64,000 nucleotides of DNA from Eriocheir sinensis (GCF_024679095.1 NW_026111628.1:266698-330697); one strand, 5' to 3'; counted from the first letter of the stretch, positions 9,740 to 22,199 are shown. Program-made: numbers and translations. The notes: a model not told the origin generated them from the sequence alone.

Positions 9740-12567
9740 CTCGAATCACACTAAAGCTTGTTATGTAAACGCTCGCAGCTTGCGTAACAAATTTGAAGAC
9801 TTGGAAGTCCTCGCAGCTAAAAATTATTATCACATCATCGGAGTCACAGAATCTTGAGTAGACACTTCAGATACAGATTTCATTGCGGAATATAGATTAC
9901 CGGGTTATACCATTTTAGTCATGAAAGAGAGAAGAGACAGGTGGAGGCGTTATTTTTATATCCAAAACCCTCTCCATCCAGTATCCGTGAAAACAGATAT
10001 TATAACCAATGTAGACACGGTCTTCATTGAAATTAAAAATAAATCTCATAAAATAGTAATTGGACTCATCTACAGACCACCAAGGCAGACTCTTGATATC
10101 GACCATGCATTAAGTTAATTATTATTAGAAACAAGTACCAGTTGCGAGGTAGTAATTGTTGAGAACTTTAACTTGACAGTGAAAAGATGGGGAACTGTTG
10201 AACTGTCATACAGGGCTCGACCTGTACACAAATTTACTAGAAAGTGATTTACATCAACACGTGCAAGAACCGACTCGGGAAAATAATTTACTTGACCTTA
10301 TTTTTTCAACGACAGCTGATCTAGTTAGCGAAGTAAATGTTGGTCCAATTTTTAGTTCTAGCGATCACCTAACAATCACATTCAGCATCAATATGAAAGA
10401 AAGTAAAGTAACTCTAGTAAAGAAAAGGTGCCTGATTATCAGAGAGCGAATTTCGCAAGACTCCGATCAATTCTAAATAATTCTGACTGGACTGAAATCT
10501 CGGCGGAAACAGATTTTGATAAATCTTCGGGGGCCTTCACCACAATATTGAACAATTCCATAAGCATATGCGTACCCTATCGTAACAGACGTTCAACTCT
10601 TTAAGAAGAAACCTAAATGGTGGAATAACGAAATTCAAAATAGCCTATCTCTTAAAAAACGCGTATAAAGTAGATACATATCAACTCAGAGTGAGGCTGA
10701 CAAACTAGAGTTGGACAGAATTCGCCGTGAAACCAAGAAATTAATAAAACGAAGCAAGAAAAATCTTGAAGAATATATAGTGGAAACGAGTAAATCTAAT
10801 CCTAAAGAATTTTTTAGCTATGTAATAATAAAAGTAACTCACCTGTGGTATCGGACCGCTTGCTAATGATAATGGTAACCACACGAACGATGAAAATGAA
10901 ATGGCTACAATCCTAAATAACTTTTTCGCATCCGTATTTACCGACGAAGATTGTTTATCACCTCAACCACCGGAGGTTAGAAGGACCGAAAACATTTTAT
11001 ATGGCGTGATCATCGTAGAAAGTGACATTTTTAAACCGCACAATTGAAAAGATTAAAGTAAGCAAAGCTCCTGGTCCAGACAAAATTACCCCTAGGGTCT
11101 TAAAAGAATTCAAACATCAAATTTGTTAACCGCTCTCCATCATATTCAATAAATTTTTAACAGCTGGAAAAGTTCCGTCGGATTGGAAACTAGCAAATGT
11201 CACACCAATTTTCAAAAAGGGGGACAAGTCTCATCCAGGAAACTATCGACCAATTAGCCTGACATCGATTGTTTGTAAGTTAATGGAGACTATCATTCGC
11301 GACAATATGGTGAAATTCTTCGAAGAAAATAATATAATTAATAATTCGCAACATGGCTTCCGTAGTAAACGTTCGTGTTTAACTAGCTTACTTGATTTTT
11401 TTCATTATATTTTATTTTCATCATATTATATTTTCATTATATATTTCATTATATGTTCGATGAAAGCAGATCAGTAGATATTGTATATCTGGATTTTCAA
11501 AAGGCATTTGATAAGTTCACACACCAAAGATTGCTCAGCAAACTATTGGCGCACGGTATCTCGGGTAACATTCGCAATTGGCTTGCGGACTGGCTCTGAG
11601 CAGAAACAGAGTAGTTCTAAAACGGTGTTACATCTAACTGGCTCGATGTCAGAAGCGGCGTACCTCAAGGAGCAGTGCTTGGCCCCATGCTCTTTTTAAT
11701 TTATGTTAATGATATCGATGATGGGCTCACTTACAAAGTATCAAAATTTGCTGATGACACAAAAATTGCTAGTAAAGTAACTACGACACTCGACGAAGAA
11801 ACTTTACAATCAGATCTAGGTCGACTTGCACGTTGGGCCAATCAATGGCAAATGAAATTTAACATTGACAAATGTAAAGTGTTGCACATCGGAAAAAATA
11901 ACAATCGCGTTCGGTACGTAATGAATGGCCAACAACTTTATACAGTAATTAAGTATCTTGGAATCACTATATCAAGCGATTTAAAGCCCGGTCAGCATTG
12001 TTCAGAGGTAGTTAAAACTGCAAACAAATTGGTTGGCTTCATCGGACGAGTCTTTAATAATAAATCGGAAAAAAGTAATATTAAAACTGTATAATTCGTT
12101 GGCTCGACCCCGTCTAGAGTACTGTGCACAGTTTTGGTCTCTGTTACAGAAAAGACATAGAAAAGTTGGAACGGGTTCAACGAAGAGTAACAAAGATGAT
12201 TCCTAGGTTGAGAAATTTATCATATGAAGAAAGGCTTAAAGAAGTAAATTTATTCAGCCTATCAAAACGAAGAATGCGAGGCGATCTAATAGAAGTGTTT
12301 AAAATGTTTAAAGGATTCAGTGATATTAATGTGGAAGATTACTTTACAATTGATCGATCAAATAGAACAAGACGAAATCACAATTTGAAGATAAGTGGTA
12401 AAAGATTATCGTCGCACGAAGCTAAACACTTCTTCTTCAATCGAGTTCTTAATGTTTGAAGCACTCTACCCTGTGATGTCATTGATAGTACAACAGTTAC
12501 GGCCTTCAAGAATAGATTAGACAAGTATTTTGAATCCAATCAGCAACTAAGATATTACTCATTGTCA
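9740..12567 (+). pseudogene. CR1-like LINE ORF2 (endonuclease and RT), broken
   Basis: Downstream of ORF1. The endonuclease begins at KACYVNARSLRNKFEDLE (about 9752) and continues through VIGLIYRPPRQTLD and ENNLLDLIFST to SSSDHLTITF (about 10345), so the SDH box is intact. The RT shows GNYRPISLTS (about 11240), NSQHGFRSKRSCLTS, FADDTKIASKV (about 11745) and WQMKFNIDKCKVLHIG. The C-terminal block LSYEERLKEVNLFSLSKRRMRGDLIE is typical of the CR1/L2 group. Frameshifts and stops occur at many points, including an AT-rich insertion near 11400-11460. It is closely related to the minus-strand copy at 23038-24922, which keeps a longer RT frame. Confidence 0.88.
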
Positions 12568-12832
12568 TAATAACGTTAAGTTCTTTCGAGTACTGGTGTC
12601 TTTGTCCGTTTTTATCGCCCGGTTTGTGGTAGCAGTAATGGTAGTTCTTTCCTCTTTCCTACATAATTTCCATGCAGTTTTTCCATGCTGCATGGTTCTT
12701 TTTCTTCCTGCCAGTTTTCGCCTTTGATGTCCTTCATCTTCCACCTTTGATTAGATAGTTAGTGTAGCTTGTCACAAACAGCCTCGCAAGGATCAGCAAG
12801 TCTGCTGTTGTTTGTTCTTCCTCTGTGTTTTT
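12568..12832 (+). mobile_element. CR1-like LINE 3' UTR (truncated)
   Basis: Follows the ORF2 stop and matches the 3' UTR of the 23-kb copy (words TTTATCGCCCGG and CATGCAGTTTTTCCATGC). It lacks the last 130 bases, where a jockey fragment begins. The same UTR also occurs alone at 50750-51040. Confidence 0.85.
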
Positions 12833-13248
12833 TTGTGTTCCTACTAATAGTCTTCTACCTCTTAATTTCCGCCGCCATGTTGCCTCTCTTTCTATCTTCT
12901 ATCGATATTTTCATGACTGCCTTCTGAACTTGCTAACTGCATGCCTCCTCCCTCCCGGCCCGCTGCACGCGACTTTCTACTCATGCTCATCCCTATACTG
13001 TCCAAACTTCCCTTATGCAAGAGTTAACCAGCATCTTCACTCTTCCATCCTCACGCTGGTAAACTCTGGAACAATCTTCCTACATCGCTATCTCCTCCTG
13101 ACTATGACTTGAACTCTTTAAAGAGGAGGGTATCAGGACCACTCTCCTACAGAAATTGACATTTCTTTCGTCCACCTGTTTGGATTTTTGGGGAGCGAAG
13201 AGTAGCTCTTTTTTTATCATTGTTTTTTTGTGCCCTTGAGCTGTCTCC

Positions 13249-13249
<1 letters not shown>
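12833..13249 (+). mobile_element. jockey-type LINE 3' end, copy 2
   Basis: Longer than copy 1: it starts in LPLNFRRHVASLSIFYRYFH of the ORF2 C-terminus, is frameshifted several times, and ends in the shared 3' UTR, which runs straight into a (TA)n tract at 13250. Confidence 0.85.
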
Positions 13250-13560
<311 letters not shown>

Positions 13561-13562
13561 AT

Positions 13563-13607
13563 TCGCTAGATCGCGATTTCGGGTCCTAGACCCTTCCTCA
13601 GTAGCGA
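13563..13607 (-). ncRNA. Hammerhead ribozyme motif (Penelope-type, short stem III)
   Basis: Minus-strand order: stem I strand TCGCTA (13607-13602), core CTGAGGA (13601-13595, fits CUGANGA), one extra A, stem II GGGTC-TAG-GACCC (13593-13581), GAA (13580-13578), palindromic stem III ATCGCGAT (13577-13570), cleavage-site C (13569), and the second stem I strand TAGCGA (13568-13563), fully complementary to the first. All core elements are in the right order; the extra A between the core and stem II is the only departure. Hammerheads with very short stem III are known from Penelope-like elements. Confidence 0.75.
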
Positions 13608-14236
13608 GGTCTTTCCTTGGTAAGGATACCGGAGAGAATGGCTTGTGTTTTTTTATTTTTTTTTTTTTTTATTATTAAAGAGGGGGTGAAGTACAAGGAT
13701 AACTAGCTAAAAGAAAAAGTGGGTGGTAAGAAAAGGGGGGAAAGAAAGTGCGAAGGAGATAGATGGTGGGCTTGACCACCTTGCTAATTTTTAAATATAA
13801 CTAAGTTTTTATTTAATTTTATTTTATTTAATTTTTATGTATTTTTATTTTTTCTCCCGTATCAAACTTATTTCTAGATGGTTGGAGGCCGCAATTATAA
13901 CCGCAGAGACACCCTGCCCTAATCTAAAAGACTCATTGTAGGGGTTGGTCCGACTCACGTGCGAGAGAGAGAGTGCCTTTTTTTTTTATTTTTTTTTTAT
14001 TGTAACTGGTGAGTCAGCCCCTCACAAGAGAAACACATCTAAGTCTAGCAAACAAGACAGCCTGGTGCACTGCTCACCTACATTGAAATATGTACATGCT
14101 TATTTAGCTTAATTTCTGTATTCCTACAGAGATTTTATAATGTTGTCATTGTTGCATTACTTAATGTATGATAAGTATCTTTGGTTCTGTATTTATTACA
14201 GACTTGTTGTTGTAATTTGGCAAGTTATCATTTATA

Positions 14237-15813
14237 TTATGTAATTATCGCTTGTGGAGGTTGCATCGTGATTATGTTACTGCATTTAGGGAACCAGTTA
14301 TGTGATGTATTGTGTGGGGTTGTCAGCGTATTATATTGGTCCATTTCACTTACGCTAATGGTTTCCCAGGTATTTAGTGCTTTATGATAATTAATTATGT
14401 TTAAGGGTGTAATGTTATATTTTATATGTAGGTCATATGAATTTAATTGTTCTTGTTCATTACAGTGAATAAACCTTAGTGCTTTATTTAAGATGGTTTG
14501 CATTTTCTTTTTTTGAGAGTTAGAAGCCATGCAGAGTGGTATTGAGGGGTAAGTGATGACAGGTATTAACATGGTTTTAATTAAAGTTGTTTTTATTTTA
14601 GGAGTTAGGTTTCTAAACCTTTTCAGCTGCGACAAGATGCCCTTTCCTTTATTTATAGTTTTAGTGATGTGACTGATAAATCCACGATTAGATATGTTTA
14701 AGCCAAGTAGTTTTCCGTCTTTACTTGTTTCGATTTCTTTGCCGTTGACGTTAATTCGTGTCGTTTTAAGTTGTGCTATTGGTATTATTTTAAATTTTCC
14801 TTCGCTGGTTTTGATCTTCCACTGCCGCTCAAATTTACTTATTCTTTCAATCTCACGTTCTACCTTAACTTTCATCATAAGCTTAGATTTACTTGGCGAT
14901 GTTATAATCTGTGTAACGTCATCGGCATACATAGTGTCTAGACATCCATATTCGGGTAAGGGAAGGTCGTTCGTGAATAAGGTGTATAGTGTAGGTGATA
15001 GCACACTCACCTCTGCGGAACACCGCTTAGGAGGTTTATATTGTTACTGAAGTCATTCCCTATGTTTATTTTAGCCTTCCTGTTGTCAAGAAAGTTACAT
15101 AAAGTTTTTTCTAGTATGTCTGGTAGTCTTAGTCTTAATATTTTATATATCAGTCCGTTGTGCCATACTTTGTCAAACGCTTTTTCTACGTCTCTTAGAA
15201 CCATATATACTTGTTTCTTTTCTGCAAGTGCATTAGCAATGGTTTTATATGTTGTGGTGATAGCTGTGTGCGTTCCTTTGGAGGTTCTGAATCCATGTTG
15301 CCTTTCGTTTATGATGTTATTTTCAGCTAGGAATGTTTTTAATCTTGATTGTATTACCCTTTCGAAAAATTTTCCAGGCACCTCGAGTAGGGAGATGGGT
15401 CGGTAATTTTTAGGGTTTGTGGGAGCCTTGTCTTTTTTAGGGATGTATTTTATGATTGCCTCTTTAAAACAGTTTGGAAAATAGCCAGCAGAATAGCATG
15501 CGTTAAATATGTTCTTAAGTTGTTCTAATGTCTTGTTTGTACTGTTTTCTAGTATTATTTTATTAATTTTTGTAGAACCGGGAGTCTTCTTCTTAGTACG
15601 TCTTATAAACATTTTTATTTCCTCTAGTGTTATTTCCTTCGTATAATTGTTATCGACATTCAATCTATTAGTGTTAGCTGTTGGAAATGGTTTTATTCTA
15701 TTGCTAAATATGTTGATGTATTGGTCTATATGATCTGAGTGGGTTTTATCAAATAATTGTCTTCCTCCTGTTATTCGGAAGACGTTTTTCCAGGTTTTTC
15801 CATTAATTGACAT
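14237..15813 (-). pseudogene. LINE ORF2 reverse transcriptase (I/Jockey-like group), one frameshift
   Basis: Two long minus-strand frames, 15813-15007 (268 residues) and 15010-14237 (257 residues), overlap by four bases and form one RT split by a frameshift inside the SGVPQ-GSVLSP block. The first has NYRPISLLEVPGKFFERVI, NERQHGFRTSKGT and VEKAFDKVWHNGL. The second has MYADDVTQI with an intact YADD (residues 28-31) and a thumb region ending TSHNWFPKCSN. The endonuclease and zinc-knuckle ORF1 lie upstream on the same strand. The last 190 residues are present again, inverted, at 19406-19984. The clade is uncertain. Confidence 0.85.
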
Positions 15814-17000
15814 TTTTCCTTATCGGAATAGTATTTATTTTCTTCATCTTTTAAATAGTTGGTTTGAGTCGTATTTTTGCCTTTTAATGTTTTAATTTTA
15901 TTCCAAAAAATCCTTGCTGTTTTTACTATTTTCTGAGATGTCTTTATTTTATCTTCCCAACCCTGTCGTATGCTTCTTACACCTCTCTCTTAAATCTGTT
16001 TTAATTCTGTGTTGTTCTCGTAAGTGTTCATTGTCCAGCCAAAATTTTCGGCATATGCTCTTAAATTTTGTATTGTGTTTCTAAGTTTTTTATTTCTTCT
16101 GTTATTTTAATTGGTATGTATATTGGTAATTGGCTTTAGGATAGCCACTTCCATTATGTTCTTAATAGTCTGTATCCAATTGATAGTTACGTTTTCTATC
16201 TGTTCTGTTGTGGAATTTCTAAATTTGTTACACTTATGTGTGAGTCTAAATGCTGTTTGAACACATCCCAGTCTGCTTTTGTGACAGTTGTAGACTTTTG
16301 GTTTCTCTTTATAAAGGGTTTTGTTGAGAGTTCAAAGATTAATGGTAAAATGATCAGAGGTTGTAATTTCTCCTGGTTCACACATACAATTTAAGTAGTG
16401 ATGCTTATTTGCAGATATTTTATCTGGATTTGTAGTTGTGTTATGTGAGTAGAAGGTAGGGAAGTGTGGGCCCAAATGAATCATTTTTCCTTGGTTTATG
16501 AGGTCTTCATTAAACTTTTCCCCACTGTATTATTGTCCCTATTTCCAAAACTTGTGTGTCTTCTCCGTTGAAGTCTCCTATAATATAGGTTGGAATGGAG
16601 TTGCTGAGAAGTTTGTGCATGTCTGTGTAGGGAGGTAAGGTCTTCTTGGGGGTAGATATGTGGTAGATATTATTATGGGACCTAAGTTTGTATCTATTCT
16701 ATGGCCAGGAAGTCAGTGTCAAAGGAATCGTAAAGTTTATATCTAATATGGTGTTTTACTGCTATTGCTGATCCATCAGCGAGACTCTCAGTGTAATTGA
16801 TTTTATGTACAATATAGCCTGGTATTTTTAGTTCTTCATTTGGTTTTAATCCATGACTATTTATTAATATGATGTCCGGGTTACAAGTAACATAGTTTGG
16901 GATTAGTGAATGTTTATTTGTTTTCCAGTTCAGGACGTTATGCTGTAGAATTTTTAGGTTGTGATTGAATTTGAGGTGGAGTGTTTACGGCGTGGGTCCC
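15814..17000 (-). pseudogene. LINE endonuclease domain, broken
   Basis: Minus-strand pieces of an apurinic-type endonuclease in order: LKILQHNVLNWKTNKHSL (about 16980), NPDIILINSHGL, ESLADGSAIAVKHHIRYKL (about 16770), IIGDFNGEDTQ (about 16570) and TSDHFTI (about 16350). The GDFN and SDH motifs survive, but frameshifts lie between them and several further stops separate this domain from the RT. It is the N-terminal half of ORF2 of the same LINE. Confidence 0.75.
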
Positions 17001-17101
17001 TTGAGGTTATTGGTGATCGGTCTGTGTTCAGTCCTGGTCTCATTTTCCTAAATGTGTCAGTGTCTACTACAATCCAAGAGTTAGTTTTGTTTAGGTTGAT
17101 T

Positions 17102-18290
17102 TCATTCCTCCGGATTTTTCTCATTATTTGATCTTCTGTGTATTTGCTGTCTGTATACAAGTCTTTCCTTTATATATAATATTCTTTGTTGGAGTCCTGT
17201 GGTTAGGTCAGTGTTTGATATGTTTTTAGGCCAACCTCTTTCCTTTGATGTGTAGATTTCTAAGCCTATGTCCTCTGCATCTATGTTTTTGTCTGTGAGT
17301 GATTCTGTGCTTTTGATTCTTTTTATATTTGATGTTTTAGTCAGGTCAGTTTGAGTCTTGTTCTGTGTACTTGAGGCTTGTTCTTGAGTGATGTCTAGAT
17401 TGATTTCATTCTCGTCATCAGGGATTATTATTGTTGGTAGATTGTTTGCTTTTAACACCCTGTTTAGTTCATATTTATATGTTCCTGGTTTCTTTTGGTC
17501 CTGATTTTCAGTAGCATGAGCCACAAGTATGGATTTTTAGTAGTTCTTCTTGGTCACTGTTGGGGTTTGAGGGATTGACTTGTTTGTAGATGAGGGATAA
17601 ACTGTGTAATGTTGGCATATGTCATTTTTCTCTTTCGTTTATTTGATTTCTTTTTTTCTTTTATTATGTCTTTTTCTTTTTGGCACTTCATCACATTGTG
17701 CTGTGGTTTTCACCACAGTTTATGCACTTTTTGGTGTTTTTTTTACATTGGTGCCAGACATGTCCCTCCTCGCTGCATTCAGAGCATATATTATACTCTT
17801 TGGGCTTAGGGCATACACTTGTATGATGCTGTTCCAGTGAATAGAACCTCATGCAGCTCTTAACTTCTATATAAGTTTCTTGTTTTATCATGGGACGGTA
17901 AACTGATCCCAAAGGCCTTAATACCTCTTTCTAAACATTTTTCTGCCAGCTCTGTTTTTGTGAATGTTATCTTTATAGTTAGTGAGTTTGGGAATTTGTA
18001 GATATCTGATATTCTCTCTTCTCCAATCCAGGTGTTGTGTGTTCTTAGTTCTTCTTGATATCCACAATGCTGTTTCTATATATTATATCTTCTATACGTG
18101 GGATTATCACACTTTTCTTGACTTTTAGTCCTGGTGGCATGATAGGTCTAATTACCAGTTTCTCATTGTGTTCTCTTGTATCATTTATGAAGATGTAGTC
18201 TGTTTGTTTTTCTGAGGGGTTATTGCCAAAACCCATCATGTGGGGATGAACTGCTGACTTCAATGTCCTGGGTACCAAATATCCTATTAA
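17102..18290 (-). pseudogene. LINE ORF1 with zinc knuckles, broken
   Basis: Minus-strand open pieces 18278-18045, 17912-17691 and 17524-17102 together look like a gag-like ORF1. The middle piece has a clear CCHC knuckle, CSECSEEGHVWHQC (C-x2-C-x4-H-x4-C), then a second partial one, CINCGENH, after a Cys/His-rich lead-in. The last piece is acidic and Thr/Asn-rich. Such knuckles bind the element RNA in I- and jockey-group LINEs. Reading frames differ between pieces, so the gene is dead. Confidence 0.7.
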
Positions 18291-18990
18291 CTTAAGTTTT
18301 TGGTCCCTTGTGTTTGTTCTGCATTTTATTTAACCTTGCCATTATTCATCCTAGGATGGGGCTGGAGCCTGACTGTCAACCACAGCTAAATGATAGAGAA
18401 TGGAAGGAGCCTGCCTACAACTAACCCCGTAGCAATAGTCCCGACTTCTAAAAGTCGTCGAAGACTTCGGGGAGAGTTGCCCCTAAGGAGGGCCCGTCCT
18501 AACGCCCTAGCAGTTTTTGGCTCACCCTGTGGCTTCCTATAACCACCCCTACTAAGGGGCCCCCTCGCGACCGGACCTACGTCCAAGTCCTCGGGGTTCG
18601 GCTTCGTACCACTCAACAGGGGATTCTAGAGCCGAAAAGAAGGTAAAAGTCTAAGACGGATATAAACCACACGTTGGCGGGCGCTCACCAAGTGGGAGCA
18701 CCCCGGTACAAACGTGTGGCAGCAAAATGTCTCCAGTCACTATTGAGGAGTGACAACTGACGGAAGACAAGTGATTACTGACACGACCGTTGCCGGGGCT
18801 CACTAGACACGTGTCAGGTGTCAGAAGCCGGGCCGGTAGGTGTCAGCTCACTGTCGGTGCGCGCCGCCCGTCTGAGGTGGTGTGGTGCTGGGTGGAGCGG
18901 AGCGAGGCGGTTGATGTGTTGCTGCTGGGGCCGCCTCACACGACAGTTGGGCCGCCTCACACGACAGTTGCCAGTTCAATGGCTTGTGTG
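18291..18990 (-). other. GC-rich segment between LINE and Penelope-like pieces
   Basis: No protein domain is recognised. It contains a tandem pair of GGCCGCCTCACACGACAGTT units (18930-18970) and could be the 5' UTR of the minus-strand LINE or the 3' part of a Penelope-like element. Confidence 0.4.
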
Positions 18991-19249
18991 GGGAGCGGGG
19001 GTGGATTTATACCGCTGTGTTGGTCGTCCCACTGCGCGTCCTGGTCTCTGATTGGCCGGCAGGTGTTACTACAGGCTGCGCGGGGGTACTCGTCAAACTT
19101 GTTCTTCGCGCACTTGGTAGGGCTTGTAGATCTTCTGCTTGCATGTTTAATGTCGGGTTTGTTGTTCTGATGTAGAGTGCCTCTAGGATGGGGAGGCGTC
19201 TTGTGTCAGGACATGTTGTCAGGATCTCCGTGTTGTTTTCCAGCATTTC
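18991..19249 (-). pseudogene. GIY-YIG-like endonuclease, C-terminal part (Penelope-like)
   Basis: A minus-strand frame starts MLENNTEILTTCPDTRRL and continues PILEALYIRTTNPTLNMQ. The ILEALYI...PTLNxQ pattern is the ending I know from the GIY-YIG endonuclease of Penelope-like elements. The preceding part of such a domain lies on the opposite strand at 19322-19405, so the domain has been split by an inversion. No catalytic GIY or YIG residues fall in this piece. A host GIY-YIG gene is possible but less likely. Confidence 0.5.
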
Positions 19250-19274
19250 TTCTTAGATGTTTTTTAAGATAGCT

Positions 19275-19309
19275 AGAGGGAAGGACTTCACTGTGAAGTC
19301 CTTCCCTCT
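19275..19309. repeat. Perfect 35-bp palindrome
   Basis: Arms AGAGGGAAGGACTTCAC and GTGAAGTCCTTCCCTCT are separated by one T. It lies exactly between the two opposite-strand halves of the GIY-YIG-like domain and near the inner end of the right inverted-repeat arm. Confidence 0.97.
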
Positions 19310-19321
19310 ACCTATGTTGGC

Positions 19322-19405
19322 ATGACGACAACAAGACTCTCGCGACGACTGACATTCCACCTCGCGTCAGGAGCACCCAAGAAACACCTGAAGGAGCAGC
19401 ATAGA
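19322..19405 (+). pseudogene. GIY-YIG-like endonuclease, N-terminal part (Penelope-like)
   Basis: A plus-strand frame reads MTTTRLSRRLTFHLASG then APKKHLKEQH, and then switches within one codon into the LINE RT segment at IKTSEGKF. The TTTxLSRRLTxH pattern matches my memory of the centre of Penelope GIY-YIG domains. It is the natural upstream neighbour of the minus-strand piece at 18991-19249. Confidence 0.5.
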
Positions 19406-19984
19406 ATCAAAACCAGCGAAGGAAAATTTAAAATAATACCAATAGCACAACTTAAAACGACACGAATTAACGTCAACGGCAAAGAAATCGAAACAAGTAA
19501 AGACGGAAAACTACTTGGCTTAAACATATCTAATCGTGGATTTATCAGTCACATCACTAAAACTATAAATAAAGGAAAGGGCATCTTGTCGCAGCTGAAA
19601 AGGTTTAGAAACCTAACTCCTAAAATAAAAACAACTTTAATTAAAACCATGTTAATACCTGTCATCACTTACCCCTCAATACCACTCTGCATGGCTTCTA
19701 ACTCTCAAAAAAAGAAAATGCAAACCATCTTAAATAAAGCACTAAGGTTTATTCACTGTAATGAACAAGAACAATTAAATTCATATGACCTACATATAAA
19801 ATATAACATTACACCCTTAAACATAATTAATTATCATAAAGCACTAAATACCTGGGAAACCATTAGCGTAAGTGAAATGGACCAATATAATACGCTGACA
19901 ACCCCACACAATACATCACATAACTGGTTCCCTAAATGCAGTAACATAATCACGATGCAACCTCCACAAGCGATAATTACATAA
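19406..19984 (+). pseudogene. LINE RT C-terminus, 5'-truncated copy
   Basis: The open frame from IKTSEGKFKIIPIAQL to PPQAIIT is identical in protein to the C-terminal 193 residues of the minus-strand copy at 14237-14815. It lacks the YADD box and everything upstream, so it is inactive. Perfect protein identity with the other arm points to recent duplication or gene conversion. Confidence 0.9.
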
Positions 19985-20594
19985 TATAAATGATAACTTG
20001 CCAAATTACAACAACAAGTCTGTAATAAATACAGAACCAAAGATACTTATCATACATTAAGTAATGCAACAATGACAACATTATAAAATTTTGTAGGAAT
20101 ACAGAAATTAAGCTAAATAAGCATGTACATATTTCAATGTAGGTGAGCAGTGCACCAGGCTGTCTTGTTTGGTTAGACTTAGATGTGTTTCTCTTGTGAG
20201 GGCTGACCACCAGTTACAATAAAAAAAAAAAAAAAAAGGCATTCTCTCTCGCACGTGAGTCGGACCAACTCCCTACAATGAGTCTTTTAGATTATGTCAG
20301 GGTGTCTATGCGGTTATAATAGCGGCCTCCAACCATCTAGAAATAAGTTTGATACGGGAGAAAAATAAAAATACATAAAAATTAAATAAAATAAAATTAA
20401 ATAAAAACTTAGTTATATTTAAAAATTAGCAAGGTGGTCAAGCCCACCATCTATCTCCTTCGCACTTTCTTTCCCCCCTTTTCTTCCCACCCACTTTTTT
20501 CTTTTAGCTAGTTATCCTTGTACTTCACCCCCTCTTTAATAATAAAAAAAAAAAAAAAACAAGCTATTCTTCCGGTATCCTTACCAAGGAAAGA

Positions 20595-20638
20595 CCTCAT
20601 TGAGGAAGGTCTAGGACCCGAAATCGCGATCTAGCGAA
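20595..20638 (+). ncRNA. Degenerate hammerhead motif
   Basis: Counterpart of the hammerhead in the left arm. Stem II (GGTC-TAG-GACC), GAAA, ATCGCGAT and TAGCGA are present, but the core reads TTGAGGA instead of CTGANGA and the first stem I strand is deleted. Cleavage activity is not expected. Confidence 0.7.
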
Positions 20639-20639
20639 C

Positions 20640-21040
<401 letters not shown>

Positions 21041-21104
21041 GGGGAGGGGGGTGCAAAATTATACTCCGCCTCGGGTACCAAATACTCTAGGAACGCCTCT
21101 GGCG

Positions 21105-21225
21105 AGGTGGCCTTATAGCTCATCGGTGGCTGGGTCGGTGTGCTGCCCTGACTTATCCTCGGAAGGCACGGGTCCGATTCCCGGCTCTCAGTGGTGTCCG
21201 TTACGGGATTCTCTGTTTTCTGTTT
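21105..21225 (+). mobile_element. tRNA-derived SINE (family C), copy 2
   Basis: Has ATCGGTGGCTGGGTCGG in the A-box region, TGCTGCCCTGACTTATCCTC, and a B box GGTCCGATTCC followed by CGGCTCTCAGTGGTG and TTACGGGATTC, matching the minus-strand copy at 2456-2640 in order and spacing. Confidence 0.75.
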
Positions 21226-21983
21226 TTGATTTTATTACTGATTGCTTTGATTTTCGCTTATTTATGCTATTATTTCTCTCTCTCTCTCTCTCTCTCTCTT
21301 ATACATTGTCAGATAAATACATCGGTCTGGCTAACGGTGTTGTCAGGTTTGCATGAAATCAATAAAACTTGGGGTTTTATAAGTTCATCTTTTAAAGGAG
21401 AAATATATGTGATTAGATTTTTTTAAGCGTCATTTTTTTTCCATGCTATGTAAAAACATTCATAACTTCGAATTTTAAAAAAAAATCAAGTAAATGAAAA
21501 CATATTGAAAAGGAAATCACATAAGCTTGTTAGGATGATAGAAAAGTATCGATGTGCGAGTAAGAAGGAACTTGCTGAGGACAAATAGCAAAGAACCAGC
21601 GTCATTTTTTGTAAAATATTTTTTTGTCCGATCATCGTGAAACCTTCTTATGATAATTATTATGTTACTGTTACACACAACACGTGCACAGCCTAACCAA
21701 GACCGTCGGTGCAATATAAAGCTACGGCGGCCGTACTCTTCTTCCCTTGAGTATATAAAAAAGTGTTTCAAGTGGCCACGTGAAGCCTTTCATTATTAGG
21801 ACTCGTCGAAAGCGGCTCCGGTTCCTGCCAAAACTGAAGGGTTATTTCACACTGCTCTGCAAATATTGAAGTAGACACACAATTATTCGTATATGAAGCA
21901 GTACGACTGGAATAATTAAGTATAGTATTCTATTTTTGAAAATAGTGTCTCAATGCAATATTAAAGTTCACTTTGTTCTCCTA

Positions 21984-21985
<2 letters not shown>
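21226..21985. other. AT-rich spacer
   Basis: Contains a short (CT)n at 21278-21299. No gene, repeat family or RNA recognised otherwise. Confidence 0.5.

Positions 21986-22050
<65 letters not shown>
21986..22050. repeat. (GT)n microsatellite
   Basis: Perfect GT tract passing directly into AAT units. Confidence 0.96.
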
Positions 22051-22055
<5 letters not shown>

Positions 22056-22199
22056 ATAATAATAATAAAAATAACAATAAACGGTTTATTGCATGAAGTA
22101 CCCGGCAGCCCTAGAGCTGAATATGTACATCAATGGAAGATGAAATGGAGTGAATGAGACAAATGAACAAAGTAGTATGATTGAAACTAAAAAGGAAAA

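Noticed and set aside
19322..19984. A single 220-residue gene
   Set aside because: It is a fusion of two transposon fragments; the second part is identical to the RT tail in the opposite arm.
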